A DNA stretch of 5,461 nt from JBNGDW01 sp049975325. Its GTDB lineage: Bacteria > Cloacimonadota > Cloacimonadia > JGIOTU-2 > JBNGDW01. Below are positions 1 through 5,461 of this stretch, piece by piece. The translations under genes were made by a program, and so were the position numbers. Below the pieces are notes generated by a model. It was not told where the DNA came from. It made no database searches and saw only the letters and a program-made list of their open reading frames with translations. Positions within the stretch are counted from its first letter, which is position 1. Each line of letters opens with the position of its first letter. The stretch spans positions 1 to 5,461 of the forward strand of contig JBNGDW010000090.1 of NCBI GenBank assembly GCA_049975325.1, read 5' to 3'.

Positions 1-60
1 AAACGGTTCACGGTTCACGTGTTTTTGCACTTTCAATGGACCAAGCGTCAGCGTTGGACG
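1..60. repeat. Non-coding segment with short direct repeats downstream of the operon
   Basis: No gene is seen here. A 7-base unit CGGTTCA occurs twice in tandem at 4-10 and 11-17, followed by a partial third copy (CG). AGCGT occurs twice at 44-48 and 50-54, within CCAAGCGTCAGCGTTGG, whose outer CCAA and TTGG are complementary. The base composition is about half G+C, richer than the adjoining membrane-protein genes. It directly follows the stop of the last operon gene but has no good hairpin with a T tract. It could be the edge of an intergenic repeat element, which cannot be judged from one copy. Confidence 0.4.
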
Positions 61-204
61 TTATTTAACCCTAAATATCCTCAAAACCATAGGAATTAGT
101 ATCATGGCTATCATGATCCAATCCCATTTTCTTGCATCTTTCCATGCAATATAGATATAAACACCTACAATAAAAATGACGAGAAGTAAATATATAAGCA
201 TCAT
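61..204 (-). CDS. 46-aa two-helix membrane protein, coupled to the TRAP permease
   Basis: This is a small gene read from the ATG at 204-202 to a TAA at 63-61. The product starts MMLIYLLVIF and ends VLRIFRVK. It has two hydrophobic segments, about residues 2-20 and 28-42, joined by a short charged and aromatic loop (WKDARKWDW), with a basic C-terminal tail. No signal peptidase site is evident, so it should sit in the cytoplasmic membrane. Its start codon overlaps the permease stop codon as ATGA, and a clear Shine-Dalgarno GGAGTGA lies 6 nt upstream inside the last permease codons. Both points argue for a real, translationally coupled gene and not chance reading. I do not recognise the family. 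By position it may be an accessory subunit or stabiliser of the permease, perhaps replacing the usual small DctQ membrane subunit, but that is inference. A second in-frame ATG at 201-199 is a less likely start. Confidence 0.72.
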   Translation of the reverse strand: MMLIYLLLVIFIVGVYIYIAWKDARKWDWIMIAMILIPMVLRIFRVK

Positions 205-1541
205 GCTAAATCACTCCGGTAACGTTTTTTGTCAAATAAGAGTATTGCTACACCGATTAACACTATTATCCCTATAAAAACAGGATAGAAGAACGTAGAA
301 TTTGCCAGCGAAGCTGTGAAATTAGAGTAGTATAAAGCAAAGGTTCCAACAATCATCGTGATGAAAAACGAAGGTAAAGCTCTAAACCAGATCTTGAAAT
401 AATTCTTTTCGCCAACAACATGAGCAGCGAATATGCCTGCCAAAGCCGTCGGAGGAACCATGTCTCCAAGACCTGCCAATAACGAAAGTGAAGCACAAAC
501 CATAATATCGTCCTGCCCCAGGAAAGCCAGCAGAAAAGGAATTCCCAATACGGATGCAGAACCATAAGATGAAACTGCACCAAAAAGCGGAATACCAAAT
601 GCAATTCCAAGAATAAGGGCCATTTCAGGAAGACCATTTAAGAAATCAACAATCAATCCCCTGGTGCCATTCAATGTCATAATCTGTATGAACATCCCAA
701 CACCGATTAATATAGAAAGAATATTAACTGATTCCTTTAAAGCTTTAACTGAAATGGAAAGGAAATTCTTCTTACCAATAAGCGCTGCTAGTAAAGCACT
801 CAAAAGAAACACCAGTGGTAAACCCAGAGAAAATGTTGAAACATTCTCCATAACCATCAGTATAACTAACAACACTACCGGAATATACAGATGCCATTTG
901 TTTGAGAAAGGTTCGATTTTCGTAAAATGCTCGCCTTCAATCTTTTTCACATTTTTGGCACCAATGATAATCGCTGTAATTATTGCCAGAGGTATTGTTA
1001 GCAAGAGAAGTGGTGAGGTAAAACCAATATATGGCATATCCACTCCCTGACCTATAATCATGGCTGGGATGTTTATAGGAGGAGCTATCATCCCAAATAT
1101 CGCTGCCATGGCGATCAGTGCACCTGATTTTCGTTTATCTAGTCCCAGATCCTTTAATACAGGAAAGGCTATCGCCCCTGTTGTCAACACAGCAGCTGAT
1201 GAAGACCCTGTTATCATACCCGCAGTCATTATGAATAACGTCATGAGCATAAGTAAAAAAAGCGGTCGATTCCGGAATTTCTTTGCCACCCTCAATGCAA
1301 AATCCTCAAGCAAACCTGAAATCCTTATCGATTCCATAAAAATCATCGCTGTTGCGATAATCAAAATCGCATCAAGATACCCGAAGGAACCTTCAACAAG
1401 GTGTCTTATCGGGAAGAAATGTCCGGAAAAAACCGCCCCACATATAGCTGCAAACATTAAAGAAACAGATATCGGTATTTTTATTGCTGCAAACGTGATA
1501 AAACTCAATAGCATTATGAAAAAATAGATCGATTCAGGCAT
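201..1541 (-). CDS. TRAP transporter large permease (DctM-like)
   Basis: This 446-residue integral membrane protein has about 11-13 hydrophobic segments across its whole length. It fits the DctM/ion-transporter superfamily, whose TRAP members import carboxylates or related solutes with sodium. Two related halves are visible. Residues 111-165 carry TGSSSAAVL and then the hairpin motif MIAPPINIP. Residues 321-377 carry SSYGSASVLGIP and then DMVPPTALAG. The paired Gly/Ser-rich and Pro-Pro elements are what this fold uses for its substrate and sodium sites. The last 30 residues form an extra hydrophobic helix with a basic tail (FDKKRYRSD). A strong Shine-Dalgarno AAGGAG at 1548-1553 overlaps the TAA of the upstream hydrolase gene and lies 6 nt before the ATG. 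The two genes are 10 nt apart, so they are probably co-translated. No DctP binding protein or DctQ subunit is present in the window. The family call is fairly secure; the substrate is unknown. Confidence 0.85.
   Translation of the reverse strand: MPESIYFFIMLLSFITFAAIKIPISVSLMFAAICGAVFSGHFFPIRHLVEGSFGYLDAILIIATAMIFMESIRISGLLEDFALRVAKKFRNRPLFLLMLMTLFIMTAGMITGSSSAAVLTTGAIAFPVLKDLGLDKRKSGALIAMAAIFGMIAPPINIPAMIIGQGVDMPYIGFTSPLLLLTIPLAIITAIIIGAKNVKKIEGEHFTKIEPFSNKWHLYIPVVLLVILMVMENVSTFSLGLPLVFLLSALLAALIGKKNFLSISVKALKESVNILSILIGVGMFIQIMTLNGTRGLIVDFLNGLPEMALILGIAFGIPLFGAVSSYGSASVLGIPFLLAFLGQDDIMVCASLSLLAGLGDMVPPTALAGIFAAHVVGEKNYFKIWFRALPSFFITMIVGTFALYYSNFTASLANSTFFYPVFIGIIVLIGVAILLFDKKRYRSDLA
211..217 (-). 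promoter_or_regulatory. Shine-Dalgarno site for the 46-aa membrane protein
   Basis: On the minus strand these bases read GGAGTGA, ending 6 nt before the ATG at 204. The site lies within the last codons of the permease gene (the Arg-Ser-Asp codons). Together with the ATGA stop/start overlap, it fixes the start of the small gene and points to translational coupling. Confidence 0.7.
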
Positions 1542-1547
1542 AAATAA

Positions 1548-1553
1548 CTCCTT
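1548..1553 (-). promoter_or_regulatory. Shine-Dalgarno site of the permease, overlapping the upstream stop codon
   Basis: The minus strand reads AAGGAG, 6 nt before the permease ATG at 1541. The two A residues are shared with the TAA stop of the hydrolase gene (1552-1554). Ribosomes terminating on the hydrolase message would reach this site directly, which supports coupled synthesis of the two proteins. Confidence 0.75.
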
Positions 1554-2616
1554 AATTCAGAAAATGACCCACATCTTTTTCCATTAACTCATCGTATTCG
1601 GGAAGATTTTCCACTTCAATCTGGTTCCCGTAATAAAGGTTATATGCTGAAAACAGTCTCTTAATAAGTTCAATGTGCATGCCAACTCTGTGCTTAAGTG
1701 GATAATCGGGATCGTTTATGACATCCTTATCCCCGCCAATTCTTTCCTGACCGGGATTGGGAGACTCTGACAGGAAGGACATACAATCAGAATTATCTCC
1801 GATCTCTCTGTGACTCAAGCCGCGAAATTCTGCATTTGATTCTTCCAGTTTCATGGGTATACCCATATCTTCCATTTCCATAATGGCTATTGCACCCAAT
1901 TCCAATCCTTTAGGATGACAGACAAGCATGTAAGCCAATCTTCCACCTTCATACACATTACCTTTTGTATCGGTGAGTTCTCTTGGTGTATCGCTCTCGT
2001 GCATATCCAGATTGAAATCAACATTTTCTTCTTTTATAAGCTCAAGAATGGCATAAGCGAGTTGCTGTGTTGGATTACCATCAGGTTTCCCTGGATAGTT
2101 TCTGTTAAGGTTTCTAGATTCTGCACCATTGTCCAGGACCATTCCTGAAGGATAATGCACATATTGATCGGGATCTTCAATACCCTGATCTGCGATATCC
2201 GTTCTTCTATCCCCATAAATAAGATATCTGGGACCACTTCTTGTTTCTATCTGAATAAAATGCGGAATGTCTGTACTTTGATCCTTTACAGATGCACCGC
2301 TTCTATTGGAAAAAGGAATAACGATTACTCTCCCTGTTTTTACTACTGCATTCTCAAGAAAAACCAGCGCACTTGTAGAACTGGCAATCTCTCTTGCATG
2401 CGTTCCTCCCATAAGAAGAAAGGTAGCGCCAGGATTGCCACTGTCCATAATAAAAACAGGTGTATCCATATTTGTATTCTTTAAAGGGGCAAAATAATCA
2501 GATAGCCATTTTGCTTCAGTAACGCCATATCCAGGTCTTATATCAGGATAGATGAATTGACTGAAGGATGAAATAGCTATCAACAATACAAAGGTTATAA
2601 ACAATATTTTTTTCAT
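1552..2616 (-). CDS. Exported M14-like zinc carboxypeptidase / succinylglutamate desuccinylase-family hydrolase
   Basis: This 354-residue protein has a signal peptide at about residues 1-19 (MKKILFITFVLLIAISSFS), so it should act outside the cytoplasmic membrane. The M14 metallopeptidase core is clear. GGTHAREIA gives zinc ligands His73 and Glu76. NLNRNYPG gives Asn171-Arg172, matching the substrate-binding Asn-Arg of carboxypeptidase A. NLDMHE gives the third zinc ligand, His206. Glu284 in SESPNPGQ is the likely catalytic glutamate. The block GLSHREIGDNSD (about 266-277) is shared with the partial gene at the right edge and seems to mark this subfamily. The expected reaction is zinc-dependent cleavage of a C-terminal peptide bond or of an N-acyl amino acid; sequence alone does not choose between them. 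A Shine-Dalgarno GAGGAG lies 8 nt before the ATG. The gene follows the DUF6305-like gene across a 69-bp gap containing a hairpin, and precedes the permease by 10 bp. Confidence 0.85.
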   Translation of the reverse strand: MKKILFITFVLLIAISSFSQFIYPDIRPGYGVTEAKWLSDYFAPLKNTNMDTPVFIMDSGNPGATFLLMGGTHAREIASSTSALVFLENAVVKTGRVIVIPFSNRSGASVKDQSTDIPHFIQIETRSGPRYLIYGDRRTDIADQGIEDPDQYVHYPSGMVLDNGAESRNLNRNYPGKPDGNPTQQLAYAILELIKEENVDFNLDMHESDTPRELTDTKGNVYEGGRLAYMLVCHPKGLELGAIAIMEMEDMGIPMKLEESNAEFRGLSHREIGDNSDCMSFLSESPNPGQERIGGDKDVINDPDYPLKHRVGMHIELIKRLFSAYNLYYGNQIEVENLPEYDELMEKDVGHFLN

Positions 2617-2649
2617 GTTTGTATCTCCTCAATCCTTTTAGTAAAGTAA

Positions 2650-2679
2650 CAGGCAACCCGGATCACCCCGGGCTGCCTG
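2650..2679 (-). terminator. Intra-operon hairpin: possible attenuator or RNA-processing element
   Basis: As minus-strand RNA this forms a 12-bp stem. CAGGCA pairs with UGCCUG, then comes one G-U pair, then CCCGG pairs with CCGGG, closing a 6-nt loop (GGUGAU). It begins 6 nt after the TAG of the DUF6305-like gene. On the plus strand the central pair would be an A-C mismatch, so the structure is better as minus-strand RNA. The following bases, TTACTTTACT, are T-rich but not an unbroken T tract. Partial termination or a stability/processing role is therefore more likely than a full stop, and the next gene begins only 33 nt further on. Confidence 0.6.
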
Positions 2680-2685
2680 AGTTAA

Positions 2686-3252
2686 CTATTCGAGAAATAA
2701 CTCTATCAGAATACCTTTTACATCAGATGTGTTCTCAAAAAGTCTTATGGGTATTTCCTTTTCTTCTGCAATTGTAGTAAATTTTTCATCTTCATTTGCA
2801 TCAATCTTGATCAACAAATAATCTGCATATTCTACTATCGCATCAGCGATTCTGTCAGATGATTCTCCTCTTCTTGTTGCGCCCTCGATTTGAGCAATAA
2901 TGATCTTCTTTTCAAGACCTCTGGCGATTTTACAAAGCTCAACAACCCTTTCTATCTCTGTATCTACATCTATACCGGCTGCTCCAAGACCTTTGCCACT
3001 TGCTCCAACAACAATTATTACTGTGTTGTAAGGCACAACGTTGTCTGTTGCTGCTTCAATATCTTTAGTAAATTTGTATTCGATACCGCTCATTTTTGCA
3101 AGGACCATCATCTGTAATGCACCTGGTGATTGTCCACCAGAGGTTATCAAAACAGGTTCCTCAAAGGTCAACGTGGCTTCTTCAGTTTCCGCATTTGAGA
3201 AACCTAACGTTGCAAAAAAAGCTATGAGTAAAAATATAAGAAACTTTTTCAT
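2686..3252 (-). CDS. Small exported alpha/beta protein, DUF6305-like, function unknown
   Basis: This is a 188-residue protein with a signal peptide (MKKFLIFLLIAFFATLGFSNA), probably cleaved after Ala21 to leave about 167 residues. The mature part alternates predicted strands and helices. It carries two glycine-rich loops, TSGGQSPGA (about 37-45) and VVGASGKGLGAAGID (about 81-95). A later strand-loop, IIIAQIEGATRRGESSDR (about 117-134), is followed by strands YLLIKI and IPIRLF. The layout suggests a compact Rossmann-like domain. I associate this pattern with the uncharacterised DUF6305 family, from memory and without a search. No catalytic triad or metal site is obvious. A Shine-Dalgarno GAGGGA lies 8 nt before the ATG. 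The gene lies 43 bp downstream of the GGT-family gene and shares its expected extracytoplasmic location. A solute-binding or accessory role for the hydrolases or the permease is possible but unproven. Confidence 0.75.
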   Translation of the reverse strand: MKKFLIFLLIAFFATLGFSNAETEEATLTFEEPVLITSGGQSPGALQMMVLAKMSGIEYKFTKDIEAATDNVVPYNTVIIVVGASGKGLGAAGIDVDTEIERVVELCKIARGLEKKIIIAQIEGATRRGESSDRIADAIVEYADYLLIKIDANEDEKFTTIAEEKEIPIRLFENTSDVKGILIELFLE

Positions 3253-3295
3253 AATACACTTCCCTCTTTTCTAGAGATTTTAGTACAGGCTCGAA

Positions 3296-5032
3296 CTACT
3301 TCTCAGGTGCTGAAGCTGCTCCGTTTCTTCTGATTGAACCCATTCCAATTATCATGCCACTGTCTTCTACTGCGATTATATTTGGGCCACCGAAATAAAG
3401 ATCCGGATAATCGTACAGTCTGATCTCATGTCCCAAAGCTTCCAGGGCTTTTATAGTATTTTCAGGCATGCCTTTTTCCATTCTTATAGAATCATAGAAC
3501 GTATATCCAACGAATTTAGGCATCTTGACAGCTTCATCAACGGTCATACCAAAATCGATAAGATCAACAATAAGCCCTGTAATTGTGGAAACAATTCTTC
3601 CTCCACCTGGTGTACCAATAACATATTTAACCTTACCGTCTTTCTGAATTATGATAGGACATATGGTTGTTCTCGGTCTCATACCCGGTTCAAGATTAAT
3701 GACATCCCATGCCCTGTAACTGGAAGCAAAATTACCTATTTCGTTGTTCATAAAGAATCCGTTGATATAGGAACCGGTTCCAAAGAAACTGGATAGTGTC
3801 TGTGTCCAGGCAACAGCATTCCCATATTTGTCAACAATCGAGAAATGTGTCGTAGATGGTGATTCATCTATTTCAGCGACGACTGCTGCTGTTTCCTTGT
3901 TCTTCTCTATTAATACTTCTTCGTATGTCTTGCCTTCTTCGAAAGGAGCAGGGTCTCCTGCATAATCCCAGTATGTATCGGGATCAATTGCTTCATTCAG
4001 ATCAATAGTCATCGCTCTTAATCTCGCATAATCCTTGGTCATGAAACCATTTACAGGAAGATCATAGAAATCAGGATCAGAGATGAAATATCTTCTGTCA
4101 ACATCTTCAAGAACCAGTGTCTGCTGAATAATATGAACTGCGAGAGGATCATAAGGACCCATTACGCTGAGATTGAAGTTTTCAAGTATATTCAGAATCG
4201 CAATGAGTTGTGGACCTGATACGGGAGGTCCTGGAGCGTAGACATCATAACCCCTGTATGTTCCATGTACAGGATCTCTAAGATAAGGAACATAATTTTC
4301 CATATCCTCTTTTGTTATGAATCCATCGTTTTCTTCCATGTAATTTGCTATTGTATTGGCAATCTGGCCATGGTAGAAACAATCGATTCCGTTTTCTTTG
4401 ATAAGTTCAAGTGTCTTTGCAAGATCTTCGTTTACAAATTTGTCTCCTGTTTCCCACAAGAGCATATCTTTCAGGAATTCAGGAGCGTTTTCAAGTAACT
4501 TCTCATATTTGTCACTTGTTACTCGGGCAAAGGTTTCATTTACAATAAATCCATTTCTTGCCAGGTCAATGGCCGGCTGGATTAATTCATCAAGAGACAT
4601 CGACGCTCCGTTTTCAAGCATCATCTGAATACCAGCAGGAACACCTGGTACCAATGCGCCTTTAGGGGTGTATCTTATACCTCTAATATTGGTGCCCAGC
4701 TCTTCTAATTTTTCGTATGTAGCTGCCTGTGGAGCCATACTTTTGAAATCAACTGCAAATTTTTCACCGTTGGCAAGTGTTACCACAGCATAACCTTCTC
4801 CTCCTAGACCGGAGGCATATGGTTCAACGACTCCCAAAGCAAAACTAACAGCTATTGCTGCATCGATTGCATTTCCACCCTTTTCAAGAATTTCAGCACC
4901 GACCTCAGCTGCATATGGATTGGCAGCTGCAACCATACCAAGACTGGAAGCAACTGTCTGCGAAGTAACCGCGCTAAACGCAAAAACTGCAATTAACATG
5001 ACGCTAAGAACTAGTAATATTGCCTTTTTCAT
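3296..5032 (-). CDS. ggt: Exported gamma-glutamyltransferase-family Ntn-hydrolase
   Basis: From the ATG at 5032 this is 578 residues, close to E. coli GGT (580). A signal peptide occupies about residues 1-22 (MKKAILLVLSVMLIAVFAFS). The large-subunit motifs GGNAIDAAIA (about 52-61) and SGLGGEGYAV (about 74-83) are present. Autoprocessing should occur before Thr394 in STTHFSIVD, releasing a small subunit of about 185 residues with Thr394 as N-terminal nucleophile. The assisting Thr412 (E. coli T409) and the oxyanion glycines in TPGGGR (Gly476-Gly477) are kept. Substrate-pocket positions differ from E. coli: R114 is Lys97, N411 is Ser414, Q430 is Glu431, D433 is Asn434, and S462-S463 are Thr455-Thr456. 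The lid-loop region is about 8 residues shorter. The family is secure, but gamma-glutamyl transfer from glutathione is doubtful; another amide or acyl substrate is plausible. A longer reading from the ATG at 5053 adds 7 residues (MNKGETS) before the signal peptide and lacks a good ribosome binding site. Confidence 0.9.
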   Translation of the reverse strand: MKKAILLVLSVMLIAVFAFSAVTSQTVASSLGMVAAANPYAAEVGAEILEKGGNAIDAAIAVSFALGVVEPYASGLGGEGYAVVTLANGEKFAVDFKSMAPQAATYEKLEELGTNIRGIRYTPKGALVPGVPAGIQMMLENGASMSLDELIQPAIDLARNGFIVNETFARVTSDKYEKLLENAPEFLKDMLLWETGDKFVNEDLAKTLELIKENGIDCFYHGQIANTIANYMEENDGFITKEDMENYVPYLRDPVHGTYRGYDVYAPGPPVSGPQLIAILNILENFNLSVMGPYDPLAVHIIQQTLVLEDVDRRYFISDPDFYDLPVNGFMTKDYARLRAMTIDLNEAIDPDTYWDYAGDPAPFEEGKTYEEVLIEKNKETAAVVAEIDESPSTTHFSIVDKYGNAVAWTQTLSSFFGTGSYINGFFMNNEIGNFASSYRAWDVINLEPGMRPRTTICPIIIQKDGKVKYVIGTPGGGRIVSTITGLIVDLIDFGMTVDEAVKMPKFVGYTFYDSIRMEKGMPENTIKALEALGHEIRLYDYPDLYFGGPNIIAVEDSGMIIGMGSIRRNGAASAPEK

Positions 5033-5038
5033 ACTTGT

Positions 5039-5047
5039 TTCCCCCTT
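5039..5047 (-). promoter_or_regulatory. Shine-Dalgarno site deciding the GGT-family start
   Basis: The minus strand reads AAGGGGGAA, with the G run ending 8 nt before the ATG at 5032. It would lie inside the coding sequence if the upstream ATG at 5053 were used. That ATG has only a weak AGGT about 11 nt upstream. The site therefore favours the start at 5032, which also places the Met-Lys-Lys signal peptide at the true N-terminus. Confidence 0.65.
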
Positions 5048-5071
5048 GTTCATTTAATTTTGATACCTATG

Positions 5072-5461
5072 CTAAAGATAATCTCCCAGACCATTATCTA
5101 AAATATCTTGATACTCCGGAATTCCCTCTATTTCAATCGTCTTATCCGGGTAAAGCATGTTCCATGAAGAAATGAATTCCTTAAACGTTGCAATATGTCT
5201 TGCCACACGAAGTTTAATTGGGTATCCATCTTCATCGTACGGAACGAACAGTTGCCTTCTTTCAGCAGCATCAACATAGAATTTGTCTTTTCCGGTAACT
5301 ATCAGTTCCTCGCTGGATTGCCCTCTCATTCTTCCCTGAGCGGGATTAGAAACCTCAAATAAAACCGCATTGGTATCTGTGTTGTCTCCCCACTCTCTGT
5401 GACTTAACCCTCTCAAATTCTGTGGGGATTCCTCCAGACCGATATCTATTCCATACATCTC
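5072..5461 (-). CDS. Partial M14-like zinc hydrolase (C-terminal 129 residues), paralogue of the gene at 1552-2616
   Basis: The gene is open to the right edge of the window, so only its C-terminal end is visible. The frame continues through codon GAG at 5461-5459, and the Met at 5458 is internal, not a start. The visible part aligns with residues from about 249 onward of the complete M14-like protein. LEES is shared, GLSHREWGDNTD matches GLSHREIGDNSD, and FEVSNPAQGR matches SESPNPGQER, which puts the likely catalytic glutamate in the FEVSNP motif (codon 5356-5354). The C-termini also match (GIPEYQDILDNGLGDYL against NLPEYDELMEKDVGHFL). Between the catalytic glutamate and the IKLRV segment it has about 23 more residues than its paralogue. 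Zinc ligands cannot be seen because they lie outside the window. The stop TAG is about 39 bp before the preferred GGT-family start, consistent with one operon. Confidence 0.8.
   Translation of the reverse strand, partial: EMYGIDIGLEESPQNLRGLSHREWGDNTDTNAVLFEVSNPAQGRMRGQSSEELIVTGKDKFYVDAAERRQLFVPYDEDGYPIKLRVARHIATFKEFISSWNMLYPDKTIEIEGIPEYQDILDNGLGDYL

Noticed and set aside
36..60. Terminator formed by CCAAGCGTCAGCGTTGG after the last gene
   Set aside because: Only the outer four bases pair, the interior does not match, and no T tract follows on the minus strand.
353..637. Minus-strand frame of 94 codons inside the permease gene
   Set aside because: It is an alternate frame of the permease itself. 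Its hydrophobic, Trp/Leu-rich product is expected from out-of-frame reading of a membrane-protein gene.
664..1527. Two plus-strand open frames opposite the permease (664-1050 and 1060-1527)
   Set aside because: They mirror the permease codons. They have no convincing ribosome binding sites or recognisable motifs, and the minus-strand protein is clearly a full membrane transporter.
1915..2497. Several short frames on both strands inside the M14-like gene
   Set aside because: They are rich in Cys, Ile and other residues typical of antisense reading, and they overlap a gene with an intact catalytic core.
2617..2649. Separate promoter for the M14-permease genes
   Set aside because: Only 33 bases lie between the hairpin and the start codon, much of it the ribosome binding region. 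No -35/-10 pair can be fitted convincingly.
3253..3295. Hairpin CTCT-AGAAA-AGAG between the GGT and DUF6305-like genes
   Set aside because: The stem is only 4 bp and overlaps the ribosome binding site region. It is too weak to call a terminator or riboswitch.
5033..5053. Longer GGT start at 5053
   Set aside because: It would put MNKGETS before a standard Met-Lys-Lys signal peptide and would bury the AAGGGGGAA ribosome binding site inside the coding region. The start at 5032 is preferred, though not proven.

Overview
The window is a single-strand gene run. Every supported gene lies on the minus strand, so it is read from high to low coordinates. In transcription order it holds: (1) the C-terminal third of an exported M14-like zinc peptidase/amidohydrolase, cut by the window edge; (2) an exported gamma-glutamyltransferase-family (GGT) Ntn-hydrolase; (3) a small exported alpha/beta protein resembling the DUF6305 family; (4) a complete second copy of the M14-like enzyme, with a signal peptide; (5) a TRAP-type large permease (DctM-like); (6) a 46-residue, two-helix membrane protein whose start codon overlaps the permease stop (ATGA). 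Gaps are 4 to about 70 bp and each gene has a recognisable Shine-Dalgarno sequence, so this looks like one operon whose promoter lies beyond the right edge.

The DNA is moderately AT-rich, with frequent ATA (Ile) and AGA/AGG (Arg) codons, strong GGAG-type ribosome binding sites and short Lys-Lys signal peptides. This would suit a Thermotogota lineage such as Kosmotoga or Mesotoga. That placement is a weak inference, and other anaerobes such as Synergistota or Bacillota are possible. There is no rRNA, tRNA, phage or transposase sequence.

Taken together, the genes suggest an envelope pathway. Three or four secreted proteins, two kinds of hydrolase among them, would cut an amide- or peptide-linked substrate outside the cytoplasmic membrane, and the permease would import a product. 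The GGT-family enzyme keeps the autoprocessing Thr-Thr-His motif. However, nearly all the residues that bind the gamma-glutamyl alpha-amino and alpha-carboxyl groups in the E. coli enzyme are replaced, and the lid loop is shortened. Its real substrate is therefore probably not ordinary glutathione. The permease has no DctP or DctQ partner in the window. The coupled 46-residue protein and the DUF6305-like exported protein are candidates for accessory subunits.

Non-coding DNA is sparse. A 12-bp hairpin lies between the DUF6305-like gene and the complete M14 gene, and is a likely attenuator or RNA-processing element. The last 60 bases after the operon hold short direct repeats but no convincing terminator.
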